From positions 1-64,000 of the forward strand of contig DATGXG010000038.1 of assembly GCA_035299085.1 (NCBI GenBank): a DNA stretch of 64,000 nt, read 5' to 3'. This DNA comes from Bacteroidales bacterium. GTDB taxonomy: Bacteria; Bacteroidota; Bacteroidia; Bacteroidales; UBA10428. A program made the position numbers and the translations under genes. The notes beneath the pieces were generated by a model. The model searched no databases, was not told where the DNA came from, and saw only the letters and a program-made list of their open reading frames with translations. This document shows, in pieces, positions 45,111 to 53,135 of this stretch (positions within the stretch are counted from its first letter, which is position 1; each line of letters opens with the position of its first letter).

Positions 45111-46739
45111 TTACTTATTTTCCGGTAAAAGTTCTTTTGTGTCTGATTCTGCGGGTGTGAAAATACCAAACACACCTTTAATACCTACGGTCATGATGAT
45201 GTTATACAGGAAAGCTAAAAACGCCAGGAAAAGCAAAGCTCCGCAAATTCCGGCAAGGATCATGTATATCCTGTATTCCCCTTCATAATAAATGGTCCTG
45301 CGCAACATTCCCTTTAAACCGGCCATTCCCATAAAAGCCCCCATTCCGATACCGCCGGTCAGATGGGCCCAGAAATGGAAATTGGCAAGCTTCTGGCTGT
45401 AAAGTTTAGCGCCATTGGTAAGTATAGGAAGGAGTAAATAGATTGCCGAATACAGGGTCATTGTCAAGCCGACCAGTATAGCAACATGAACATGGGGCCC
45501 GACAATCCATTGTGTATTGTGCAGGATGCGGTTCAGCCCGATATCTGCCTGTATGATGCCTGCAGGAACAGCCAGTCCGAATCCGAGTAATCCTCCAAGT
45601 AAGAATTTCAGGGGATTTGTCATTTTTAACGGTCTCGCGCTCCAGAGTGTGATTAATGTGATAAAGAAAGCCAATCCTTGTGTGATTAATTCAAATGCGG
45701 TAACCAGTTCACCGGATACCACTTTCAGATAACCGGGCTGCGCCTGGTCCGAAAGCAAATGATGCGACCACACGGTCCATGAAACTACCAGCTCTACCCA
45801 TAAAGCCAGCCTTGCAATTCTTGCCATATAGAGTTCTTTGCCCGAAATCATTGTGGCAAGGATATACCAGGTACCGGCAACAAAAATCAGAACCAACCCG
45901 TCAGCGATCAGGTCCAGGCCCCACCAGAACCAGTTCTTATAAAGTAAGGCATCAATGGCGCTGTGTTCAAGATTAAATCCCATAACCGCTGCAATCATGT
46001 AAACAAGGATCAGGACGCCGGTGAATGTAATGATCAGTGCATTCAGCAGGGTATCCACAGTGCCCCTGGCTACAGCGGCAACCGGTAGTGAAACCAGGTT
46101 TTCCCTTCTTTTGCTTTTCCTTCTGAATATGCTTTCCTTCCATGAGAAACCCGTTGCCGATGCAAGCATGGCACAACCAGGAACCTTTTCATAGCCTTCA
46201 GGTGTGTAGGTTATGGTTTTAAAAATATTGAATACGAACAATAAGGTTCCCACCATTACAATGGCAATTCCCAGAATAAAAAAGGATCCGCTTAAAGGGT
46301 TGAACTGGGTAAAATCGGCGGGTAATGGCCAATATAAAGTGTACAACGGGGCAAAATGGGTTAGAAAATCAGAAAACCAGAAAACAAAGGTTCCACCGGC
46401 CACCAGGATAAAAGTCCAGTTGCCCATTTTAATGCTCCACAAAGGTTTCTTCATAAAGAACGGGACAAGGAATAAGAAAGCCCCGAAAACTATGGAATAG
46501 GATGATCCGAATATCCCGACCAGAGGATGAGCCGTCAGCAGTGAAAAATAATGTTCACTGTTGAACGTGGGTATCGGTTTTACCTGGTATACCCTCATAA
46601 TCATACCTTCAAGGGCAGTAAGGCCATAAAAGAGAATACCTGTGACAACAAACCGGAGTGCAAGCTTTTGCATCGGAGTGAGGCTGGCAGGTTTGAACAG
46701 GCCTTCATTCCCGTTTAACAAAGTATCTTTAAAATTCAT
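45111..46739 (-). CDS. Heme-copper oxidoreductase subunit I, NO-reductase-like
   Basis: The 542-residue protein has 12 or more helices and four recognisable metal sites. His71 (LLTAHPLVG) and His418 fit the low-spin heme. His416 (VGPHVHVAI) fits the high-spin heme. His326-His327 (VWSHHLLSD) are two ligands of the second active-site metal. The helix-VI block that reads GHPEVY in oxygen reductases reads WWGLDLIADG here (G274, L275, D276, D280), so the third histidine and the cross-linked tyrosine are missing. That pattern argues against a normal oxygen reductase and favours one of the newer nitric-oxide-reductase-like branches, although automated pipelines would call it cbb3-type. It follows the cupredoxin-like subunit and an Rrf2 regulator in one operon. 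Confidence 0.8.
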   Translation of the reverse strand: MNFKDTLLNGNEGLFKPASLTPMQKLALRFVVTGILFYGLTALEGMIMRVYQVKPIPTFNSEHYFSLLTAHPLVGIFGSSYSIVFGAFLFLVPFFMKKPLWSIKMGNWTFILVAGGTFVFWFSDFLTHFAPLYTLYWPLPADFTQFNPLSGSFFILGIAIVMVGTLLFVFNIFKTITYTPEGYEKVPGCAMLASATGFSWKESIFRRKSKRRENLVSLPVAAVARGTVDTLLNALIITFTGVLILVYMIAAVMGFNLEHSAIDALLYKNWFWWGLDLIADGLVLIFVAGTWYILATMISGKELYMARIARLALWVELVVSWTVWSHHLLSDQAQPGYLKVVSGELVTAFELITQGLAFFITLITLWSARPLKMTNPLKFLLGGLLGFGLAVPAGIIQADIGLNRILHNTQWIVGPHVHVAILVGLTMTLYSAIYLLLPILTNGAKLYSQKLANFHFWAHLTGGIGMGAFMGMAGLKGMLRRTIYYEGEYRIYMILAGICGALLFLAFLAFLYNIIMTVGIKGVFGIFTPAESDTKELLPENK

Positions 46740-46756
46740 AAGCTTGAAATATTAAA

Positions 46757-47305
46757 TTATTCGTTTACAATTACCACATCTTTCAAAATCATCTGGTGTC
46801 CTTCGGGACCTGAATATTCGGTCGACCGGATGGTGTAGGTACCTGATTCCTCGAATTTCCACATGAGGTCATTTTTATGTCCCGGCACCACCTGCATCTG
46901 GCATACCATGGTTTTATTCTGCCTGAAAATTCCGAATCCGTAAGTCAGGTCATTTGAAGTCACATCAAAGACAACAATGTCACCCTTCTTCATTTCGAGT
47001 TTGTCGGAAGGAAGCTGAAACTGATGCTTTACAACGGTGATATTAAAAACCTTGTCGGGCTTAATATCAGCGCGATTCAAATCCATTGGCACCCAGGGGA
47101 TTGTTTTACTGGTAGTAATGTGCAGCGAAACGCCCAATACGGTAAGGCATACGACAAGCACGACAAACAGGCTTGTTTTGAGCACTCCCGCTTTCCCGGG
47201 TTTTGTAACCTGGTAGGCGAACCCAAGAATAAACAGAATGACGACGATGGCATAGATTGTATATGCATACGTCTGCCCGTTAAGAACTAATTCAGAATTA
47301 ACCAT
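46757..47305 (-). CDS. Cupredoxin-fold subunit II lacking the CuA site
   Basis: I place the start at the ATG at 47305 (MVNSELVLNG, 182 residues), because the longer frame runs into the upstream Rrf2 gene. Two N-terminal helices (about 12-32 and 42-62) are followed by a cytochrome-oxidase subunit II-like domain. The copper region reads RSTEYSGPEGHQM, where CuA proteins have C-x-x-x-C-x-x-x-H-x-x-M, so both cysteines are serines (161 and 165). The upstream histidine is a tyrosine (Tyr122). The domain is therefore probably structural, or takes electrons differently. It lies 17 bases before the subunit I gene in the operon. Confidence 0.82.
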   Translation of the reverse strand: MVNSELVLNGQTYAYTIYAIVVILFILGFAYQVTKPGKAGVLKTSLFVVLVVCLTVLGVSLHITTSKTIPWVPMDLNRADIKPDKVFNITVVKHQFQLPSDKLEMKKGDIVVFDVTSNDLTYGFGIFRQNKTMVCQMQVVPGHKNDLMWKFEESGTYTIRSTEYSGPEGHQMILKDVVIVNE

Positions 47306-47309
47306 AATT

Positions 47310-47759
47310 TTAATTTTTATTAAGTAATTGCATTTTCTCAGTGATATATTTTTGGGTTTCATGATCGGTCAGATCCGAAAGTTTTGTTGATCTCAGCAGG
47401 TTTTCAATTCCCTCAATTATACCAATCCATTTTTCATGCATATAGCACTTGGTTTTGCCGAATCTGCATTCTTTGAAACCGAAAAAACAAAGGCTTTTAT
47501 CCTGGTAAGAATCTGTGGCATTTGCAATATCAAGCAATGAAATAGTTTCAGGATTTTTGTTTAACCGGAATCCACCCTTGTTTCCCTGGACACTTTCCAT
47601 CAACCCGGTTTTTGATAAACCGGTAAGAAGCCGCTTGAGGTATCTTTCGGGAATATTCAATTGTTCATAGATTTCATCGGCACGGTATAGTTTTTCGCGG
47701 TCCATTGCCATAAAAGCAAAAATCCGGAAGGCGTATTCGGTAGTTTTATTAAACAGCAT
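47310..47759 (-). CDS. Rrf2-family regulator with three-cysteine motif
   Basis: The 149-residue protein starts MLFNKTTEYAFRIFAFMA and has the Rrf2 winged helix (ERYLKRLLTGLSKTGLMES, NKGGFRL). Cysteines at 91, 98 and 105 (CFFGFKECRFGKTKC) match the iron-sulfur-cluster cysteines of NsrR and IscR. NsrR senses nitric oxide through such a cluster. The gene is the first of the operon, directly before the two heme-copper subunits, and a perfect palindrome lies 5 bases upstream of its start. Autoregulated control of a nitric-oxide-detoxifying reductase is a reasonable inference. Confidence 0.88.
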   Translation of the reverse strand: MLFNKTTEYAFRIFAFMAMDREKLYRADEIYEQLNIPERYLKRLLTGLSKTGLMESVQGNKGGFRLNKNPETISLLDIANATDSYQDKSLCFFGFKECRFGKTKCYMHEKWIGIIEGIENLLRSTKLSDLTDHETQKYITEKMQLLNKN

Positions 47760-47763
47760 TCTA

Positions 47764-47783
47764 ATAATACCTTGATGTATTAT
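47764..47783. promoter_or_regulatory. Candidate Rrf2 operator palindrome
   Basis: ATAATAC-cttgat-GTATTAT is a perfect 7-base inverted repeat ending 5 bases upstream of the Rrf2 start codon. Its position and size fit an autoregulatory operator. Confidence 0.5.
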
Positions 47784-47935
47784 ATAAAAGTATGGATTTT
47801 TTTGAGAAAAGCAAAAAATAGTCTGAAGTCTGAAGTCTGTAGTCTGTAGTCTGTTGGCCTGTTAGGCGATTAGGCTGTTAACTTAAGTTGCTAGTTATAA
47901 ACGCAATATTATAAATTAAATTTCGCCGAAAGCAG

Positions 47936-48044
47936 GCTTAAACCGAAGGTTTAAGCAACAGGCCCGTTAGGGCGTCGCTCCTAGCGGAGCTTTTTGATTA
48001 TTTAATCATTCTATTATCTACCATAATTTCGCTCCTAGCGGAGC
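47936..48044. repeat. REP-like palindromes
   Basis: The stretch holds gcttaaaccgaaggtttaagc, then two gctcctagcggagc palindromes near 47977-47990 and 48030-48043. The second is preceded by taccataattt, the outer arm of the REP family around the RAYT gene. A tract of agtctgaagtctgtagtctg repeats precedes it at about 47820-47855. Together they fill the 287-base gap. Confidence 0.75.
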
Positions 48045-48046
48045 TG

Positions 48047-48604
48047 CTACTTATACATATCCGGCGTTACAACATATTTGTAAATAAACTGCCCTTTTTC
48101 GTCCTTATAATAATAGACAAGTGAAACTTTATTTTCCCGTTGTTTTTTCATATCCGGGCTGGTTCTCACATTATTCAGAATTTGCGGCACAAGATATTTC
48201 TTAAGGGTGTCAACACTGAGCTGCGATTTATCAATTCCGATTAACGTATAATTGTACTGAAACGTCTTGTTGGGTAAGGCTAATGCATTATCAAGGCGGG
48301 TGATCTTGTCCACCATTACCGGACATGATTTGTTCAATTCGCTGGCCTCCTTCATCATTATTTTATCGTATGAGGGAACCCTGAAAAATATCTGTTGTAC
48401 TGCAAAAGAGGATACAACCGCCAGAACAACACCAAGCGCACCGCCCAGTATTTTTTTGTTTTTAAATGAACGCTGTTTATTCTCAATCATACCGGATTCT
48501 TCTTTTAACGGCTCTGTTTTGGGAAGTTCATAACCACACTGAAAACAGTATCTCGCATTGGCTTTGTTTTCAGCCCCGCATTTATTGCAATACAATTTAT
48601 CCAT
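48047..48604 (-). CDS. Zinc-ribbon membrane protein
   Basis: The 185-residue protein starts with a zinc ribbon, CNKCGAENKANARYCFQCG, at about 6-25. One membrane helix follows (ILGGALGVVLAVVSSFAV at about 52-69), then an extracytoplasmic domain of unknown type (SYDKIMMKEASELNKSCP). This layout is common in Bacteroidota, and the role is not established. It is 41 bases downstream of the CarboxypepD_reg gene on the same strand. Confidence 0.75.
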   Translation of the reverse strand: MDKLYCNKCGAENKANARYCFQCGYELPKTEPLKEESGMIENKQRSFKNKKILGGALGVVLAVVSSFAVQQIFFRVPSYDKIMMKEASELNKSCPVMVDKITRLDNALALPNKTFQYNYTLIGIDKSQLSVDTLKKYLVPQILNNVRTSPDMKKQRENKVSLVYYYKDEKGQFIYKYVVTPDMYK

Positions 48605-48645
48605 AAGCTTTGTTTATCGATTCCAAGTTAGTAATTATTTTGAAT

Positions 48646-50169
48646 CTATTTTATTGTGAAGTATTTTGGAGTATTCATCCAATACTTACCAGGAACGCTT
48701 TCATGGGATATGCAGTTATCTTCAATAGGTAACTGCTCCATGAAACAGCTATCTCTGAAAGCTAATTTTCGGTTATATTCCTGTACAAACAATTCTCTGA
48801 ACTGATTAAACTCAATTTCTTTCTTTTTATTAAGAATATTACCGTTTATATCCTTCAGATTTTTTAAAGTTATTGAAGCAGAACTCAACTTCAGGTTGCT
48901 TCCTTTTAAAGTAATGAAAAGCATTGCCCTATTGACCACTATATTTTTTATTTCGGCTTTCTTATTTCCGGTTAGAATTGTATAATTATCTTTATTTAAT
49001 GCTGTCTTTGAATCGATCAGTTTATTAAAAGTCAGGATTATTACTGATGAAACAGACTGACTATTCCATTTTGAATCCTTAATTCTGAAATACGTTGTAT
49101 CATCCTGATCGGTAATTGAAAAAGAATTATTAAAGGAGATATATTTCAAATGCATTATTTTATTTATAGCGCTTTCATATCCATATTCAATTGTAATATG
49201 AAAAATGTCCTTTTTCACTTTTGGGGGCTTAAGATACTGGCATGCGTATTCAAGTTTATGAATTGAGTAATCGCTTGGTTGGATAAAAATTGTACCATTA
49301 GCACTTAAAGAATCACCTAAAATGAAATGCTTTGCCGTAAATTGTATTTTGTATAGTTTAACATCATTACTAAAGGTTAGTTCGGGTTTTGAGAAATCAT
49401 GATTATCCAGAAAATCCTTTGAAAAAATGTTTATAAAAGAAAATGATCTTGCATTATAATTTCGTATCGCATCATGAACCATTAGAACAAATAATTCATT
49501 TCCATATTGATCACCTAGTCTTGCCTTTGGAATAGTTTTATTGAACTGTCCTATTGTATCATAATAAGGAGATATATTCAACCGTGTTAAATTGGTATTT
49601 TTTTTATAATCCAATAAACGATACATATTCGCTTTTGAACTTGTTTTAAAACCATTATCCAATGTTTGAACTATGGCTTCATTAAGATTGAAATATTCCT
49701 TTTCGCTTTTCTGATAATCTCTGTAATAAGAAATATATGAATAAGAAGTTTCTGGAAAATTCTTTCTTATATTTTTGATCGCCCTGCTTATGATTGTTGT
49801 TGAACCAAGAATTTTGCTGTGTGCAACAACCGTTACATCATCAAAAATATGAGCCAATGGAATTAAAGGAATGATATTTACCTCATTTACATTTAATGAG
49901 GCCAATGAGATCGACAGGCTTTTATATCCTATACATGTCAAGAGAAGGCTATCGGACCGGAGCTGTGTTTTTTGTGATATTCTGAAGTCACCCTCTGCAT
50001 TGGCGTATATTCCCAATTTGTTTTTTATCAAAAGAATGCATGCAAAGGGAATTGGCTCTGAGGTGTATCCGTTAATAACTTTCCCTTCAATATAATCAGA
50101 TGTCTGAGCATTTAACCGGTTACACCAAAAAACAACAAGGATCAAACAAATAAAAAAATACTGATTCAT
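48646..50169 (-). CDS. Exported protein with carboxypeptidase-regulatory-like N-terminal domain
   Basis: The 507-residue protein has a signal peptide (LILVVFWCNRLNAQ). A CarboxypepD_reg-like domain lies at about 24-105 (IEGKVINGYTSEPIPFACI, then GIYANAEGDFRIS and LTCIGYKS), as in TonB receptors and related surface proteins. The rest is a long beta-rich region of unknown type with no TonB-receptor barrel. It is low in GC compared with its neighbours and may be a recent acquisition. It is a likely surface or periplasmic protein of unknown role. Confidence 0.75.
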   Translation of the reverse strand: MNQYFFICLILVVFWCNRLNAQTSDYIEGKVINGYTSEPIPFACILLIKNKLGIYANAEGDFRISQKTQLRSDSLLLTCIGYKSLSISLASLNVNEVNIIPLIPLAHIFDDVTVVAHSKILGSTTIISRAIKNIRKNFPETSYSYISYYRDYQKSEKEYFNLNEAIVQTLDNGFKTSSKANMYRLLDYKKNTNLTRLNISPYYDTIGQFNKTIPKARLGDQYGNELFVLMVHDAIRNYNARSFSFINIFSKDFLDNHDFSKPELTFSNDVKLYKIQFTAKHFILGDSLSANGTIFIQPSDYSIHKLEYACQYLKPPKVKKDIFHITIEYGYESAINKIMHLKYISFNNSFSITDQDDTTYFRIKDSKWNSQSVSSVIILTFNKLIDSKTALNKDNYTILTGNKKAEIKNIVVNRAMLFITLKGSNLKLSSASITLKNLKDINGNILNKKKEIEFNQFRELFVQEYNRKLAFRDSCFMEQLPIEDNCISHESVPGKYWMNTPKYFTIK

Positions 50170-50331
50170 TGCATCAGTTGTTCATTTTAAGTGCGTGGAA
50201 CTTGTGGGTGAATCAAATCTAATAAATTAACCGATACGTTATTCCATACCTTCCGTTTAAACGCTGACAGGTCTCCGACGCTGTCAGGTTTTGTTAAAAA
50301 CAATCTGAAGAATATTTAATAATTTCGGTGG

Positions 50332-51252
50332 ATGATGAAAACACCCAATCTTAAAAACCTACTGGCTTTTACAGCCATTTATGTTATCTGGGGTTCCACT
50401 TACCTGGCTATCCGCTATGCAGTAGAGACCATTCCACCCCTGATGATGATTGCCGCAAGATCATTGACAGCCGGAATCATCCTTTTCAGTATCAACCGTT
50501 TAAAGAACAAGGAGAAAATTAAGCGGGAACAAATTATTCCGTTATTTACAATCGGTGCCTTGTTCTTCTTAATCGGGCATGGATTGCTTTCCTATGCTCA
50601 GAAATTTGTTCCTTCGGGTACGGCTGCTGTGCTTATTGCTTCTGAACCCCTGTGGGTTATCGGTATTGAATGGTTTTTCCTCAAAGATATACGGGTCAGA
50701 CGCACAGGAGTGTTCGGGTTGTTTCTCGGTTTTGCAGGCATTATTTATCTCATTACGGCCACCAATGACATCAGCACTTCCAATAACAACCTCCTGTATT
50801 CTGCTTTCATCCTGATGAGTGCCTTTTCATGGAGTTCGGGCGCTGTTTATTCAAGAGTTGCCAACGTTCCGAAATCTCCTCTTTTATCCTCAGGAATGGA
50901 ATTAATCTTCGGAGGCATTCTTGTACTGATCGCCAGTTTTATTATCGGTGAACCTTCCCGCTTTCACTTCAGCCAGGTATCGTTAAAATCAGTGCTTGGT
51001 TTGTTATACCTGGTCATTTTCGGTTCTGTGATCGCATTCAGTGCCTACATATGGCTACTCAGGCATACGTCGGTCACCCGCATATCAACCCATACCTTCG
51101 TGAATCCAATCATTGCAGTGATCCTTGGCTGGCTCATTGCCGATGAGAAAATAACAGCCGCCCTGGTGATCGCTTCAGCTATCATCATTGTATCGGTTTA
51201 CCTGGTGCTTCACGATCAATATAGGGAAAAGAAGAAAGCTCGTCAAATTTAG
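50332..51252 (+). CDS. EamA-family DMT transporter
   Basis: The 306-residue protein has ten membrane helices in two EamA repeats. The family start FTAIYVIWGSTYLAIRYAVE is followed by PPLMMIAARSLTAGI, GTAAVLIASEPLWV and the second-repeat segment HTFVNPIIAVILGWL. Members export amino acids, metabolites or drugs. The substrate cannot be predicted. It is transcribed alone upstream of the toxin-antitoxin pair, and its stop is 68 bases before the antitoxin gene. Confidence 0.92.
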   Translation: MMKTPNLKNLLAFTAIYVIWGSTYLAIRYAVETIPPLMMIAARSLTAGIILFSINRLKNKEKIKREQIIPLFTIGALFFLIGHGLLSYAQKFVPSGTAAVLIASEPLWVIGIEWFFLKDIRVRRTGVFGLFLGFAGIIYLITATNDISTSNNNLLYSAFILMSAFSWSSGAVYSRVANVPKSPLLSSGMELIFGGILVLIASFIIGEPSRFHFSQVSLKSVLGLLYLVIFGSVIAFSAYIWLLRHTSVTRISTHTFVNPIIAVILGWLIADEKITAALVIASAIIIVSVYLVLHDQYREKKKARQI

Positions 51253-51282
51253 TACGGTTAATTCGGAAAACAGGTAAAAAAA

Positions 51283-51296
51283 GTATAATTTTATAC
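51283..51296. promoter_or_regulatory. Candidate toxin-antitoxin operator
   Basis: GTATAATTTTATAC is a perfect 14-base palindrome 24 bases before the antitoxin start. A half copy (tattatac) lies directly before the ATG. Such repeats are the usual autoregulatory sites of Xre/RES pairs. Confidence 0.5.
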
Positions 51297-51319
51297 CGTA
51301 ATCAGGTAAATATTATACT

Positions 51320-51814
51320 ATGCGCAAGGTAAAAGTAATCAAACAAACTGAAGAACAGGGCGCTGTCACTTTTAAACGCAAAAAACAACAGCATCTGAGT
51401 ACCATCATGTTTATTGAAAGAAATGAAAAACCTGAAATGCAGATGACGGCTTTTGAGAAAATGGAAAGGGCGAAATCGGGATTGGGAAAAAACGAGTTAA
51501 ACAGGCTGAAGGAAAGAACGGACCTGGATTATGAAAAGCTTTCAAAAGCCCTTGCCGTAACTAAAGCAACGCTTATCAGGAAAAAAGGGGACCAGAAATA
51601 CAGTCCGGCCATCAGTGAGAGAATGATCAGTCTGGCTGATATATATTCCTATGGGTTTACAGTTTTTGAGGATGAAGAGAAATTCAAAAACTGGATGTTC
51701 AGACCTGTCAGGGCTCTTGGCGGAAAAACTCCCTATGATGTAATTGATAATCAGTTTGGCAGAGAGGAAGTAAGGAGCCTGATCGGCAGGATTGAACAAG
51801 GCGTTTATTCCTAG
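51320..51814 (+). CDS. Antitoxin, Xre/MbcA/ParS family
   Basis: The 164-residue protein has a basic N-terminus, an Xre-like helical segment in the middle (FEKMERAKSGLGKNELNRLK, then YEKLSKALAVTKATLIRK), and a C-terminal toxin-binding DUF2384-type domain. The C-terminal landmarks are MFRPVRALGGKTPYDVID and EEVRSLIGRIEQGVYS. This matches antitoxins paired with RES-domain toxins. The toxin gene starts 12 bases after its stop. It should bind its toxin and repress the promoter. Confidence 0.92.
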   Translation: MRKVKVIKQTEEQGAVTFKRKKQQHLSTIMFIERNEKPEMQMTAFEKMERAKSGLGKNELNRLKERTDLDYEKLSKALAVTKATLIRKKGDQKYSPAISERMISLADIYSYGFTVFEDEEKFKNWMFRPVRALGGKTPYDVIDNQFGREEVRSLIGRIEQGVYS

Positions 51815-51825
51815 TCTTGCATCAC

Positions 51826-52284
51826 ATGATTGTATACAGAATAAGCAAGACCAGGTTTTCACGGGATTTGTCCGGTGAAGGAGCCCGCCTGTTTGGCGGA
51901 AGATGGAATGAGATTTTGACGCCCTGTGTGTATACATCCGAAAGCCGTGCCCTTGCGCTTCTTGAATATACGGTTAATGTAAATATAGAAGATATTCCAA
52001 GGGGATTAGCTATCACTTCCATTGAAATTCCTGATGAAGGGATTCATGATGTGAACTTGAAAGATCTGCCCGGTGACTGGATGAAAGTGCCTGCTCCATC
52101 GTCGACAAAAGAATTCGGAACCCGTTTCCTTAAAAGTCAGATCAAACCGGTTCTTAAAATACCTTCTACTATTATTCTAAATGAATTCAACTACATATTG
52201 AATCCTTTACATCCTGACAGCAAAAGCTTTAGAATAGTATCGACAGAGGATTTTATATATGATGTACGGATTAAATTAATCTGA
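51826..52284 (+). CDS. RES-domain toxin
   Basis: I start at the ATG at 51826 (MIVYRISKTRF, 152 residues). An in-frame TTG three codons upstream is unlikely. The RES motif residues are present: Arg26 in GARLFGGRWNE, Tyr36 in VYTSES, Glu47 in ALALLEY, and a Ser in PSTIILNEFN. Characterised RES toxins degrade or modify NAD+ and stop growth until the antitoxin returns. The pair follows the usual antitoxin-first order and appears intact. Confidence 0.93.
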   Translation: MIVYRISKTRFSRDLSGEGARLFGGRWNEILTPCVYTSESRALALLEYTVNVNIEDIPRGLAITSIEIPDEGIHDVNLKDLPGDWMKVPAPSSTKEFGTRFLKSQIKPVLKIPSTIILNEFNYILNPLHPDSKSFRIVSTEDFIYDVRIKLI

Positions 52285-52332
52285 TCACATACAGGCATTT
52301 GGTATAAAAAATAATTGTAATATTGCGGCTGT

Positions 52333-52680
52333 ATGGAAAGGTTCAGAAACAGCATATTACTGCGTATTTTTTTTATCCTGGTTATCATTCCTCTGTCTTT
52401 CAGACCCGCTTATTCCCAGGAAATTTCCGATAAATCGGCCAACCTGAAAAACCTGTGTTTTGAAAACAATCATTTCAATGCTGATTTTAATTCAACTAAT
52501 CCGAACGAGAGAACTCTGTCTCATTCCGTTCTGAACCTTGTTAAGGGTCACGGCTACCAGCATCAATCACCCTTATACAGCAACCTGCCTCTTCACTATT
52601 ATTTTTGCAAAAATCAAACTCCTGAAACAAAACACACCATTTACCCTTGTCTTGATCTTATTTGTGTTCTGCTGATTTAG
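52333..52680 (+). CDS. Small exported hypothetical protein
   Basis: This 115-residue product has a signal peptide (FILVIIPLSFRPAYSQ) and a short Asn/His-rich mature part with three cysteines (NLCFENN, YYFCKN, YPCLDLIC). No family is recognised. It could be a short periplasmic protein or a decayed gene. Confidence is moderate because the mature part has no clear conservation signal that I can judge. Confidence 0.45.
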   Translation: MERFRNSILLRIFFILVIIPLSFRPAYSQEISDKSANLKNLCFENNHFNADFNSTNPNERTLSHSVLNLVKGHGYQHQSPLYSNLPLHYYFCKNQTPETKHTIYPCLDLICVLLI

Positions 52681-52805
52681 ATGTTGTCCCCGGGCGTCTT
52701 TTTACGACGTCACCCTGAGCGTTTACCCTGAGCTTGTCGATGGGAGTCGAAGGGAGTCGAAGGGTATTTATCCCGATTATTTCACAACATTTAATTTCAA
52801 TCAGT
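52681..52805. repeat. caccctgag dispersed repeat
   Basis: Gtcaccctgagcgtttaccctgagcttgtcgatgggagtcgaaggg contains the caccctgagcttgtcgaaggg module found dispersed in many bacterial genomes, here slightly rearranged. Confidence 0.55.
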
Positions 52806-52955
52806 ATGAAAAATAATGATTCGGACAACACTAACGTTACCAATGATCCTTCTGTGCCTGAAAACGGAAGCAAAGTAAAAAATGCATTAATGTTCATAGG
52901 GCTATTGGTCGGTTTAGCATTGGCGGCCTGGCTGATGAATATATTATTGAAGTAA
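52806..52955 (+). CDS. Small single-helix membrane protein
   Basis: The 49-residue product starts MKNNDSDNTNVTND and ends in one hydrophobic helix (LMFIGLLVGLALAAWLMNIL). I take the ATG at 52806 because the frame upstream of it consists of the dispersed repeat. A strong terminator follows 22 bases after the stop, which supports a real short transcription unit. Confidence 0.55.
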   Translation: MKNNDSDNTNVTNDPSVPENGSKVKNALMFIGLLVGLALAAWLMNILLK

Positions 52956-52976
52956 TTTTAGATCTTTCAAATATTT

Positions 52977-53008
52977 AAAAGGCTGCCTGACCAGGCAGCC
53001 TTTTTTTA
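52977..53008 (+). terminator. Rho-independent terminator
   Basis: AAGGCTGCCTG and CAGGCAGCCTT pair with a short loop and are followed by a run of seven T. Confidence 0.85.
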
Positions 53009-53135
53009 CTTCCGCAACCAGGATATATAGGAATCATATATCAAACGTGATGTTGAGGAATATTACCTGTTTTAATTCACCCTAACCGTTATTAATGCTC
53101 ATCTTGTGAACGAATTTGATTCCATTTCCCTCGCA

